This document shows positions 54,063 through 61,532 of a DNA stretch of 64,000 bases, one piece after another (within the stretch, counting starts at the first letter, position 1; each line of letters opens with the position of its first letter). The translations under genes were made by a program, and so were the position numbers. The stretch is from an uncultured Collinsella sp. (GTDB lineage: Bacteria; Actinomycetota; Coriobacteriia; Coriobacteriales; Coriobacteriaceae): assembly GCA_902470805.1 (NCBI GenBank), contig CABRHX010000001.1, positions 62,001-126,000 on the forward strand. The letters run 5' to 3'. Below the pieces are notes generated by a model that did not search any database, was not told the DNA's origin, and worked only from the letters and a program-made list of their open reading frames with translations.

Positions 54063-57000
54063 GCGCCTCACCGCACCCCTGCGCCTTGGCGTTCATGATG
54101 AGCATCTGAAGACGGTTCTCCACGTTGGCGAAGCTCACGTCGGGATCGTAGTCGAGCGGCAGGAACTGCGCCGTGGGATACTGCTCCTTGAGCGCATGGA
54201 TGAGCCCGCGCCCCACGACATGGTTGGGCAGACACCCGAACGGCTGCAGGATCACGAAGTTGCGGCAGCCGCGCTTGGCGTGCTCGAGGATCTCCGCCGG
54301 AATCAGCACGCCCTCGCCCGCATCGAACGTATGGTGCAGGATCTTATCGCTCGCGCGCACGAGCTCGGGCATGCGCGTCGGCGGCTCGTAGAGCGGGCTC
54401 GCCGCGCCCAGGCGGTCGCAACGGTCGTGCGCGAGCTCAAACAGGTTGTCCGCCGTGGCGTACCAGGCCTTTTCGGGCAGCGACAGGTCGACGTGGAACT
54501 CGCGCGACTGCGCATGCTTGTAGAAATAGGTCTTGCGGATCACGTCGGTCATGCGCGCCTCGATGACCTCGAGCCCGTTGTCCTCGAGGTAGCGCTCAAT
54601 CTCGTGGTTGGCGCCGAGATGGAAATTGAGCAGGTACTCGCCCACGATGAGAACGGTCGGATGCGGGTTCGAGCGGTCGTACGGAACGGCGTCCATGATC
54701 GCAAGCGCGCGTTTGAAGCCCGTCGCCTGGCCTCTCAGCCCGGAGCGCTCCATGCCCTCGATAACCTCATCGAGCGCGCGGTCGAACGCAGCGTCCGCCG
54801 CGCCCTTCTCGAGCTCGTAGGGACGGATGCGCCTAAGCATGGCCTCGAGGGCATCGATCATGGGAAGACCGTAGGCGATCTGGATGCTCGGGCCAAGGCC
54901 GAGCTTGAAGCCCGGATGCGCATTGTGGGCATCGACGTCGTCGTTGGTGAGCACCGGGACATAGTCGTATCCCGCGTCGTCGAGCGCGCGGCGCAGCAGG
55001 GGCATGTAGTGCGTCAGGCGGCAGTCGCCGATATACTTGCCAGTCACCACGGCGACGTCGTGCGGGTCGTACTTACCGCTCTCGAGTGCCGCGAGCGCCT
55101 CGCCGATCACGATTTGCGCGGGGAAGCAGATGTCGTTGTGCACATAGCGTTTGCCCAGGCGGATGGCATCCTCGCGCCCGATATCAAGGGCCTCGGCGCG
55201 CACGCCCTGATTGCGCATCGCCGCGGTCATGAGCCTGCAGAACGCATGGGAGGTGTTGGGGACCAGCGCGATCTTGTCGTGCCGGTCGCGCTTGGTGTAC
55301 TTGACCTTATACGGGTCGTCGAGCGGATGGACCGCGTGCACCCGGGCGCCCTCGGCACGCTCCTCCGCGCGACGACGGTTGACCGACTCGATAAACGAAC
55401 GCACGCGAATGCCCATGGGACCGGCGACGTCGCTCTCATCGAGCTTGATCATCATCGGAACCTTGGAGCCCATCTCGCCCATCATGCGCGCGATCTCGTC
55501 GGTGAGATACGCATCGTGGCCGCAGCCGAAGCTGCCCATCTGCACGAGCTCGAGCTCGGGCGTCGATGCGACGATGACCGCGCACGACAGCATGCGCGCA
55601 TGGTAGTTGTTCACGATGTCGATGCGGCTGTTGGAAAGATCGACGTTGCAGACCCCCGGCACCGCATCGGGCGTCAGCACGGGGATGCCGCGCTCAGAGA
55701 AGAGCTTGGGCAGCCCGTGGTTGACCAGCGGGTCGTTGTGGTACGGGCGCGAAGCGATCACCACCGCGTAGCCGCCGTCCTCGCGCACGTTCTCGAGCAC
55801 CTGCCTGCCGCGCAGCTGCAGCTGGTTCTCAAACGTCTCCTGCGCGCGGTCCGCCTGCTCGGTCGCCTTGGCAACCAGGTCGGCATCGATATCGAAGGTC
55901 TCCTTGCACCACGCCTTGAGCTGGCGGTTTCGGTCGCCCTCGTCGTACCAGTGGAACAGCGGCGTATCGAACGGAACGCCGAAACGCTCCTCCGGGTTAT
56001 CGGAATTGCGCATCACGTAGGGGTATCCCTTTACGACGGCGCACATCCACTCGCTGGTAGAGGCGGTGTTTTCGGTGGGCACCGTCGTGATGATGGGCAT
56101 GAAGATGCGGTCGACGCCGGCGTCGACGAGATTGCGGATGTGCCCGTGGACGAGCTTGGCCGGGAAGCACACGGTGTCGGATGTGACGTGCGCCAGACCG
56201 CGCTCGTACATCGCCTTGGTGCTGCGTCCCGAGACGCGCACCTTAAAGCCGAGCGTGCTGAAGAACGTCGACCAGAACGGCATGGTGTCCCAGAACTCGA
56301 GCACACGGGGAATGCCGATCGTGACATCGCGCCCCCCGCAGACGGGAACCGTGGGGTACGACTCGAACAGCAGCTTCTCGCGGTCGACAAAGAGATTGGG
56401 GGCAGCCGCGGTCCGGTCGCGCCCCGTGCCGGGTGCCTGTGCCTCGCAAGCACCCTGCGGACGCAGCTCCTCCGCCGCGGGAACCTCGCGCACGAGCTCA
56501 TCCCATGAGATGGCGCCGCCGCGCGGGCAGCGATTGCCCGTGACGTAAAGCGAGCCGTCGCCAAATGCCACGACCGCGCGCTGGCAGCGGTTGTTGCACC
56601 GACGGCAGGTAACGCCGCCGAACTCGCGATGCTCGAAGCGCTCCACGGCATCGAGCCCGATAAACGACGTGCCGGCGTCGCCCTTGCGGCATTCCTCGCG
56701 CGCGAGCAGGGCGATACCGATAGCGCCCATCAGCCCCGGGTGGGGCGCACGCGTGACGGGTTTGCCCAGATACTGCTCGAATGCGCGCAGCACCGCGTCG
56801 TTTCGGAACGTGCCGCCCTGGACGACGACTTTGTCGCCCAGACGGTTGAGATTTGAAACGCGAATGACCTTGGTGAACACGTTCTCGATAATCGAACGGC
56901 AGAGACCGGCCATGATGTCGCCCGGACCCTTACCGCGCCGCTGCTCGGAAACGACGCTGCTGTTCATGAACACCGTGCAGCGGCTGCCGAGAACGGCGGG

Positions 57001-58485
57001 GGCTTTGGACGAAAATGCCTCGGTCGCGATATCCTCAACGGCTATTCCGAGGTTTTTGGCAAAACCCTCGAGGAACGAGCCGCAGCCCGCAGAGCACGCC
57101 TCGTTGACGACGATATCGGTCAGCACGCTGTGGTTGAGCCAGATGGCCTTCATATCCTGTCCGCCGATGTCGAGCACGAAGGTCGCATCGGGAACGCATG
57201 CGCACGCGGCGCGGGCGTGCGCGACCGTCTCGACCGTATGGTAGTCGGCGTGGAACGCGCGCGCGAAAAGCTCCTCGCCGTATCCCGTGGTGCCCACGGC
57301 ATCGATCGCAAGCGTGACTCCCGCTGTCTCCCAGCGGTTCTTCAAGCTGACAAGACCCTGTTGGGCGACGTCGAGCGGTCTGCCGTTATTAGACGCGTAG
57401 AACGAATCGACAAGCTCACCCGCCTCATCGACCAGGGCGAACTTGGTCGTCGTGCTCCCCGAATCGATACCGAGCGCCACACGCACCGTCTCTCCGGGCG
57501 CATACGCATCCGGACCCTTTGCCGGCGTCTCTTTGCCATGGCGTGCCGTAAAATCCGCCTGCTCGGCAGGTGTGGCAAAAAAGGGCTGGGCAAGACGTCC
57601 CTCCCCGCTTGCGGGCGCGACCGTCTCGAGCTTATCCAGCCGGACAAAAGCGTCGGGAAGGTCGATCGGTTGGGACGATGCGAACATGTCGGTCAGCGAC
57701 AGGGCGGCACCGCGCGCGACCATGATCTGCGGATCGCGCGGGACGATAACCTGATCGTCCGATAGATTCAGTTGCTCCCGGAACACGCGGACCAGTGTGG
57801 GGTTGTAGGCGAGCGCACCGCCCTCGAAGATTACCGGCGGCTCGATGTCGATACCCTGGGCCAGACCGCCGATCGTTTGGCGGGCGACCGCGTGAAGCGC
57901 CGAAAGCGCCAGGTCGGTGGTAGGAATGCCCTCGTTGAGCAGCGGCTGGATATCGGTCTTTGCGTACACGCCGCAGCGGCCCGAGACCTCGTGGACGGTC
58001 GTTCCCCGGCTTGCGAGCTGCTCGAACTCGCCCGATTCGGTGCCGACCCCCATGAGCTTTGCCATCTCGTCGATAAATGCACCGGTACCGCCTGCGCACG
58101 AGCCGTTCATGCGCATGTCGGCAACCTCGATGTCTCCCTTATCGTTGGTGCGGAAGAAGATCATCTTGGCGTCTTGGCCGCCCAGCTCGATGGCGCAGCG
58201 CGTCTGCGGATAGAACCTGCTGATCGCGAGCGCGTTGGCGACCACCTCCTGAACGTACGAGGCGCCCAGCGCGGTCGCGATATCGCGCGCACCCGAGCCG
58301 GTCACCGCAACGCGCAGCGACTCATGGGGAAAGCGCTCGGCGAGCTCGCCGAGCATGGCGCGCACGCTCGCTGTCTGACACGCCCCGTGGCGGCGATATC
58401 CCCACCACGCCTCGGTCATATCCTCGTGCATCGCGTAAACTTTGGTCGTCGTCGACCCTACGTCCAGTCCTACTAGCAACGCCAT
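54046..58485 (-). CDS. giant acyl-CoA dehydratase activase-related protein (tandem BadF/BcrA domains plus DUF2229)
   Basis: A 1479-aa cytoplasmic protein. Two ASKHA-type BadF/BadG/BcrA ATPase domains lie in tandem: GLDVGSTTTK (6-15) with MNGSCAGGTGAF, and GIDSGSTTTK (about 338-347) with NEACSAGCGSF. The cysteine in each CxGG/CxAG loop is where the homodimeric activator binds its [4Fe-4S] cluster, so one chain can mimic the dimer. Then come CRRCNNRC, the DUF2229 domain, and a C-terminal part like the 2-hydroxyglutaryl-CoA dehydratase D component (about 1050-1440). Such activases use ATP to drive electrons into radical dehydratases. No dehydratase A/B genes are in the window, so the client is unknown. 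It is co-transcribed with TetR. Confidence 0.9.
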   Translation of the reverse strand: MALLVGLDVGSTTTKVYAMHEDMTEAWWGYRRHGACQTASVRAMLGELAERFPHESLRVAVTGSGARDIATALGASYVQEVVANALAISRFYPQTRCAIELGGQDAKMIFFRTNDKGDIEVADMRMNGSCAGGTGAFIDEMAKLMGVGTESGEFEQLASRGTTVHEVSGRCGVYAKTDIQPLLNEGIPTTDLALSALHAVARQTIGGLAQGIDIEPPVIFEGGALAYNPTLVRVFREQLNLSDDQVIVPRDPQIMVARGAALSLTDMFASSQPIDLPDAFVRLDKLETVAPASGEGRLAQPFFATPAEQADFTARHGKETPAKGPDAYAPGETVRVALGIDSGSTTTKFALVDEAGELVDSFYASNNGRPLDVAQQGLVSLKNRWETAGVTLAIDAVGTTGYGEELFARAFHADYHTVETVAHARAACACVPDATFVLDIGGQDMKAIWLNHSVLTDIVVNEACSAGCGSFLEGFAKNLGIAVEDIATEAFSSKAPAVLGSRCTVFMNSSVVSEQRRGKGPGDIMAGLCRSIIENVFTKVIRVSNLNRLGDKVVVQGGTFRNDAVLRAFEQYLGKPVTRAPHPGLMGAIGIALLAREECRKGDAGTSFIGLDAVERFEHREFGGVTCRRCNNRCQRAVVAFGDGSLYVTGNRCPRGGAISWDELVREVPAAEELRPQGACEAQAPGTGRDRTAAAPNLFVDREKLLFESYPTVPVCGGRDVTIGIPRVLEFWDTMPFWSTFFSTLGFKVRVSGRSTKAMYERGLAHVTSDTVCFPAKLVHGHIRNLVDAGVDRIFMPIITTVPTENTASTSEWMCAVVKGYPYVMRNSDNPEERFGVPFDTPLFHWYDEGDRNRQLKAWCKETFDIDADLVAKATEQADRAQETFENQLQLRGRQVLENVREDGGYAVVIASRPYHNDPLVNHGLPKLFSERGIPVLTPDAVPGVCNVDLSNSRIDIVNNYHARMLSCAVIVASTPELELVQMGSFGCGHDAYLTDEIARMMGEMGSKVPMMIKLDESDVAGPMGIRVRSFIESVNRRRAEERAEGARVHAVHPLDDPYKVKYTKRDRHDKIALVPNTSHAFCRLMTAAMRNQGVRAEALDIGREDAIRLGKRYVHNDICFPAQIVIGEALAALESGKYDPHDVAVVTGKYIGDCRLTHYMPLLRRALDDAGYDYVPVLTNDDVDAHNAHPGFKLGLGPSIQIAYGLPMIDALEAMLRRIRPYELEKGAADAAFDRALDEVIEGMERSGLRGQATGFKRALAIMDAVPYDRSNPHPTVLIVGEYLLNFHLGANHEIERYLEDNGLEVIEARMTDVIRKTYFYKHAQSREFHVDLSLPEKAWYATADNLFELAHDRCDRLGAASPLYEPPTRMPELVRASDKILHHTFDAGEGVLIPAEILEHAKRGCRNFVILQPFGCLPNHVVGRGLIHALKEQYPTAQFLPLDYDPDVSFANVENRLQMLIMNAKAQGCGEAHGETA

Positions 58486-58534
58486 AATGCTCCGTCTCTC
58501 GCATTTTTCCTGCTAGAGATATACCACTCTACGT

Positions 58535-58555
58535 AATACAACAGACTGTTGTATT
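58535..58555. promoter_or_regulatory. TetR operator at the activase promoter
   Basis: AATACAACAG-A-CTGTTGTATT, perfect 10-base arms about one base, 50 bases before the activase start. TATATC about 15 bases downstream on the minus strand may be the -10, so a bound repressor would cover the -35. Confidence 0.75.
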
Positions 58556-58565
58556 TAAACTCCGT

Positions 58566-58602
58566 ATAAAAAGCGGCTGCCGAAACGCTTCAGCAGCCGC
58601 CG
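58566..58602 (-). terminator. terminator after the DUF2798 gene
   Basis: GCGGCTGC / GCAGCCGC with a 12-base loop and TTTTTA on the minus strand. The remaining 58603-58766 has a loose inverted repeat (GCTTAGGG / CCCTAAGC) but no gene. Confidence 0.85.
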
Positions 58603-58766
58603 AATGCACCAACAGATTGTTCTGCGCGCTAGCACGTCGGGCAACGGAGCAGCACGGGCCCTCCGGTCATGCGCACCGCTCACGCCCGCGATGTCGCCGA
58701 GAGAGCTATCCACGCTTAGGGCTCCAACCAAGCAAGTCGCCCGCGCTCAGCAGATCCCTAAGCGAG

Positions 58767-59315
58767 CTACTCGCACTCAGGAGCCATAGCCTGCTCCAAG
58801 AGCTCGGCATGCTCCTCCTCGAAAACCGTCCCCACAGGGAAGGCGCGACGGAAGACGAAGTGGGAAATCGGACCGGCTACCAAAAGGTTCCACGGCAGCG
58901 CCATCACAAAATTATGCGGGATGTTGATCATCCAGATCGCGGGCACGGAATACAGGTTCGCAAGGATGCCGCCGGGCATGTGCGTCAGACCCTCGCAGGC
59001 ACCGTACAGCGACATGATGATGACCATGGGAACGACCATGCAGGAGCTGACGGCGAGCGTCATGGCAAGTGGCGAGCTCTTGCCCGGCGTGACCAGGAAT
59101 TTAAAAGCGAAACCCTTGGCAAGGGGGCTGGCAACAAACCAGTCGCAGCACATGGCAAAAATGTAGGCAACGGGGAAGCCGAGCCACGCGGCGGCAACAA
59201 CCTCGCCGCTGATGGCCCCATGCTGCAGGGCAACGTTGTAGATGCTCATCCAGAGCACCATGCAAAAGCACATGATAAAGGTGAACAGCAGGCTCTCTCG
59301 TTTGTTGATAGGCAT
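58767..59315 (-). CDS. DUF2798-type membrane protein
   Basis: Uncharacterised membrane protein of 182 aa with about four hydrophobic helices: LLFTFIMCFCMVLWMSIYN near the start, then AAAWLGFPVAYIFAMCCDWFVA, a MTLAVSSCMVVPMVIIMSLYG stretch and a C-terminal hydrophobic segment with NFVMALPWNLL. The overall pattern resembles DUF2798 proteins; function is unknown. The start at 59315 (MPINKRESLL) is chosen because it follows AGGA and precedes the first helix; the longer reading runs into the leader. The leader contains a strong intrinsic-terminator-like hairpin, suggesting attenuation. Confidence 0.75.
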   Translation of the reverse strand: MPINKRESLLFTFIMCFCMVLWMSIYNVALQHGAISGEVVAAAWLGFPVAYIFAMCCDWFVASPLAKGFAFKFLVTPGKSSPLAMTLAVSSCMVVPMVIIMSLYGACEGLTHMPGGILANLYSVPAIWMINIPHNFVMALPWNLLVAGPISHFVFRRAFPVGTVFEEEHAELLEQAMAPECE

Positions 59316-59359
59316 AAAGGACAAAATCCTTTCTGTGTTACGCCGCGGCACCACGCAAC

Positions 59360-59410
59360 AAAAACGGGCGGGCAAGATGGAGCTGTTGGGACTTCATCTC
59401 GCCCGCCCGT
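59360..59410 (-). terminator. terminator/attenuator ahead of the DUF2798 gene
   Basis: ACGGGCGGGC-GAGATG / CATCT-GCCCGCCCGT, about 15-base arms, followed by TTTTTG on the minus strand. It lies 45 bases before the DUF2798 start and about 220 bases after the exporter stop, so it is either that gene's attenuator or a late terminator of the exporter. Confidence 0.7.
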
Positions 59411-59525
59411 GGTACGTGCGTCTGCGACTACTTATGTGGTGGAACTACCCTAACACGAACGGCGCGCGCTTCGTAAGCGTTGAGTTTATGGAGATGCAGG
59501 GCACCAATAATCCCCCCGACCCCAT

Positions 59526-59593
59526 AAGTTGCGGTGGAATACGGACTGTTTTGACCCTTTAAGCAGCAATTCAGTCCCTATTTCACCGCAACT
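59526..59593. repeat. palindromic repeat family 1, copy C
   Basis: AAGTTGCGGTGGAATA ... TATTTCACCGCAACT with an outer CCCC / GGGG extension (59512-59601) and an internal GGACTG / CAGTCC pairing. Terminal sequence matches copies A and B. It directly adjoins family 2 copy 4 downstream of the exporter gene. Confidence 0.85.
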
Positions 59594-59600
59594 CATTGGG

Positions 59601-59634
59601 GGTGCAAAGTAACCTGTCCCCCTTGCACCAATTA
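59601..59634 (-). repeat. stop-codon palindrome family 2, copy 4
   Basis: On the minus strand it begins with the exporter TAA: TAATTGGTGCAAG then GGGGACAGGTTAC then TTTGCACC. GGTGCAA / TTGCACC are perfect 7-base arms; the centre matches that of copy 1. Confidence 0.8.
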
Positions 59635-61200
59635 GCTGGTGTGGCGCCAGCGAGGGTCGGTGAGCGTACGCGCCACACCCAGTCCAACGGGCAGAAACGC
59701 TACGATGAGCACTGCGCGCACAAACCAGCCGAGCATATTGACCGTGTCGAAGGTGCACATGTAATACATCGAGCGATACAGATACAAGCCCGGCACCATA
59801 ATGACAATCGAAGGCACCGTGAGGGCGATGCGCGGGTAGGTGAGCTTGACTTCAGCCAAGCTTGCGAGCAGCCCCGATACCAGCGCGCCGATAAACGCTG
59901 CTGCCTCGGGAGGCATTCCCGTGCTGAGGCCCAGGAAGGGAATCATCGTCGGCGCATCGACAAGGGTCAGACGCAGGGTATTGGACACGGCGCCGATCAA
60001 CCCAGCTGCCGCGGCCATCTTTACCGGGCTGTTGAACATCACCGAGAAGCCGAATACGCCAACGAAGCTCATCAGTATGCGCAAGAGCGTAAGAGCCAAC
60101 GGTGAGAGGCCGAGCGGGGCGAAGTCATCCGGCGCCAGTCCCACGCACTCGGCAACCATCCAACCTACGAGGGTCGCCATCACAATAATCGACACAGCAT
60201 ACGAAAGACGCTCGATTCCACTTCGCATATCGAGCTTAGCGATGTCGAGGCCTGCCGTAATGAGGGGAAAGCCGGGAATCACAAAGAGCATGGCGCCGAT
60301 ATAGCCTTCTTGGTGCGACATTGCCCCCGGTACGACCTGGCCAAGGCCGAGCAATGCCAGCAGATACGAAACGCAAGCGAGCGCAACACCAGTCGTCAGC
60401 GCGCTAAACTGGCCAAGACCCTGCTTGAGAATATGGGAGCGGGCAAAGTTACCGACACCAGCGCCTACGAATGCGCAGGCCATCTCGATAGGGCCGCCGC
60501 CGAGCAAAAAGACGAAGGCGCCGCAAGCACAGGCTGCCGCAAGGCCCTGTTGCCAGGGAGCGTAATCGGGCTTTGAGCTCTCAACGGTCTTGAGCATCTC
60601 GTGGTATTCGTGCACGGTAAACCGGCGCCCATACGTCTCGATTTCCTTTAAGAAGCTCTCCATCATCCAAATGCGATGGGTATTGACTCCCGTTGTGGGC
60701 AGGCTGACAACCTCGTTAAAGCAGTGACCATCTTCGATGCAGGTGCACTCAAACGACAGAAGACTCAGGTCGACGTGAATCGTGACGCCGAGTACAGCGG
60801 CAACACGATTCATGGTATCGCGCACGCGCCAGGCACCCGTTCCGCTTGCCAGCATAAGCATGCCGGTGCGGCAAATGATGGATGATTTATCGGTGAGCGG
60901 CGCATCGACGGCAAGTTCATCGCCTGCCGTCACGATCTGGTGCCAGTCAGTTTTCATATGGAGTGCGCCGGCACGAACGCCATGGTGTAGGGGGGCTCTC
61001 GAAAGCAGCGAGTCAAGGCGCGAAGGCTGTGGGGGCTCCGTTGATTCGCCCTCGTCCTCGCCGGGCTCCTCATCGACCAGATCAAATGAGTCAAGCGGCG
61101 CTGGCTCGCGACGGTCGATCAGCTCCTCGTCCTCATCATCAAAGTAATTGAACTGATCGAGCATGTCCTCTTCGATTGCACGCTCGCTCACATCGTCCAT
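59632..61200 (-). CDS. threonine/serine exporter family protein (ThrE-like)
   Basis: Membrane exporter of 522 aa combining both ThrE halves. The first 85 residues are an acidic cytoplasmic tail (FDDEDEELIDRREP). The ThrE N-terminal domain follows (SIICRTGMLMLASGTGAWRVRDTM), then ten or so membrane helices, with FVIPGFPLITAGLDIAKLDM in the first bundle and VPSIVIMVPGLYLYRSMYYM in the second. Exports threonine/serine in Corynebacterium; the substrate here is inferred from family only. AAGGGAG precedes the ATG. Two repeat elements sit directly behind its stop. Confidence 0.88.
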   Translation of the reverse strand: MDDVSERAIEEDMLDQFNYFDDEDEELIDRREPAPLDSFDLVDEEPGEDEGESTEPPQPSRLDSLLSRAPLHHGVRAGALHMKTDWHQIVTAGDELAVDAPLTDKSSIICRTGMLMLASGTGAWRVRDTMNRVAAVLGVTIHVDLSLLSFECTCIEDGHCFNEVVSLPTTGVNTHRIWMMESFLKEIETYGRRFTVHEYHEMLKTVESSKPDYAPWQQGLAAACACGAFVFLLGGGPIEMACAFVGAGVGNFARSHILKQGLGQFSALTTGVALACVSYLLALLGLGQVVPGAMSHQEGYIGAMLFVIPGFPLITAGLDIAKLDMRSGIERLSYAVSIIVMATLVGWMVAECVGLAPDDFAPLGLSPLALTLLRILMSFVGVFGFSVMFNSPVKMAAAAGLIGAVSNTLRLTLVDAPTMIPFLGLSTGMPPEAAAFIGALVSGLLASLAEVKLTYPRIALTVPSIVIMVPGLYLYRSMYYMCTFDTVNMLGWFVRAVLIVAFLPVGLGVARTLTDPRWRHTS

Positions 61201-61306
61201 ACGGGCGCTCCCTTCCTACCGACTAACCCCCATCCTAGGCAGCAACGGCTAAAGGAAACATAAAAGAGACGGCTGTCATGCGAACCATGCGCTCAATAGC
61301 CGTTGA

Positions 61307-61364
61307 GTAGTCATTGAGGACGTTCTTGAATGACTAGTCGTTTAAGAACGTCCCCAATGACTAC
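61307..61364. repeat. 21-base-arm palindrome between lysS and the exporter
   Basis: GTAGTCATTGAGGACGTTCTT (61307-61327) and AAGAACGTCCCCAATGACTAC (61344-61364) pair with one mismatch; the loop contains ACTAGT, itself palindromic. A GGGGAC core is present as in family 2. It lies ahead of the exporter start and after the lysS terminators. The rest of 61201-61532 contains no gene. Confidence 0.8.
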
Positions 61365-61423
61365 ATCGATGTTTTGGCAACGCCAGCGAGCGGGTCGCAT
61401 TTGTGACAAGGTGACGTGAAACG

Positions 61424-61453
61424 AAAGGGCGCTGACCTTTTGGTCGCGCCCTT
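61424..61453 (-). terminator. terminator after lysS
   Basis: AAGGGCGC-GACC / GGTC-GCGCCCTT followed by TCGTTTC on the minus strand; a second palindrome GGTTACGGCG / CGCCGTAACC (61501-61530) lies between it and the stop and may protect the 3' end. Confidence 0.7.
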
Positions 61454-61532
61454 GAAGTTGAACGTCAGATTGTCCAAATGCGGCCCGCGCAGCGTCGAGC
61501 GGTTACGGCGTTTGGTAAAACGCCGTAACCCC

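Noticed and set aside
53929..56508. 859-codon plus-strand ORF opposite the activase
   Set aside because: Shadow frame; the minus-strand activase has complete motifs.
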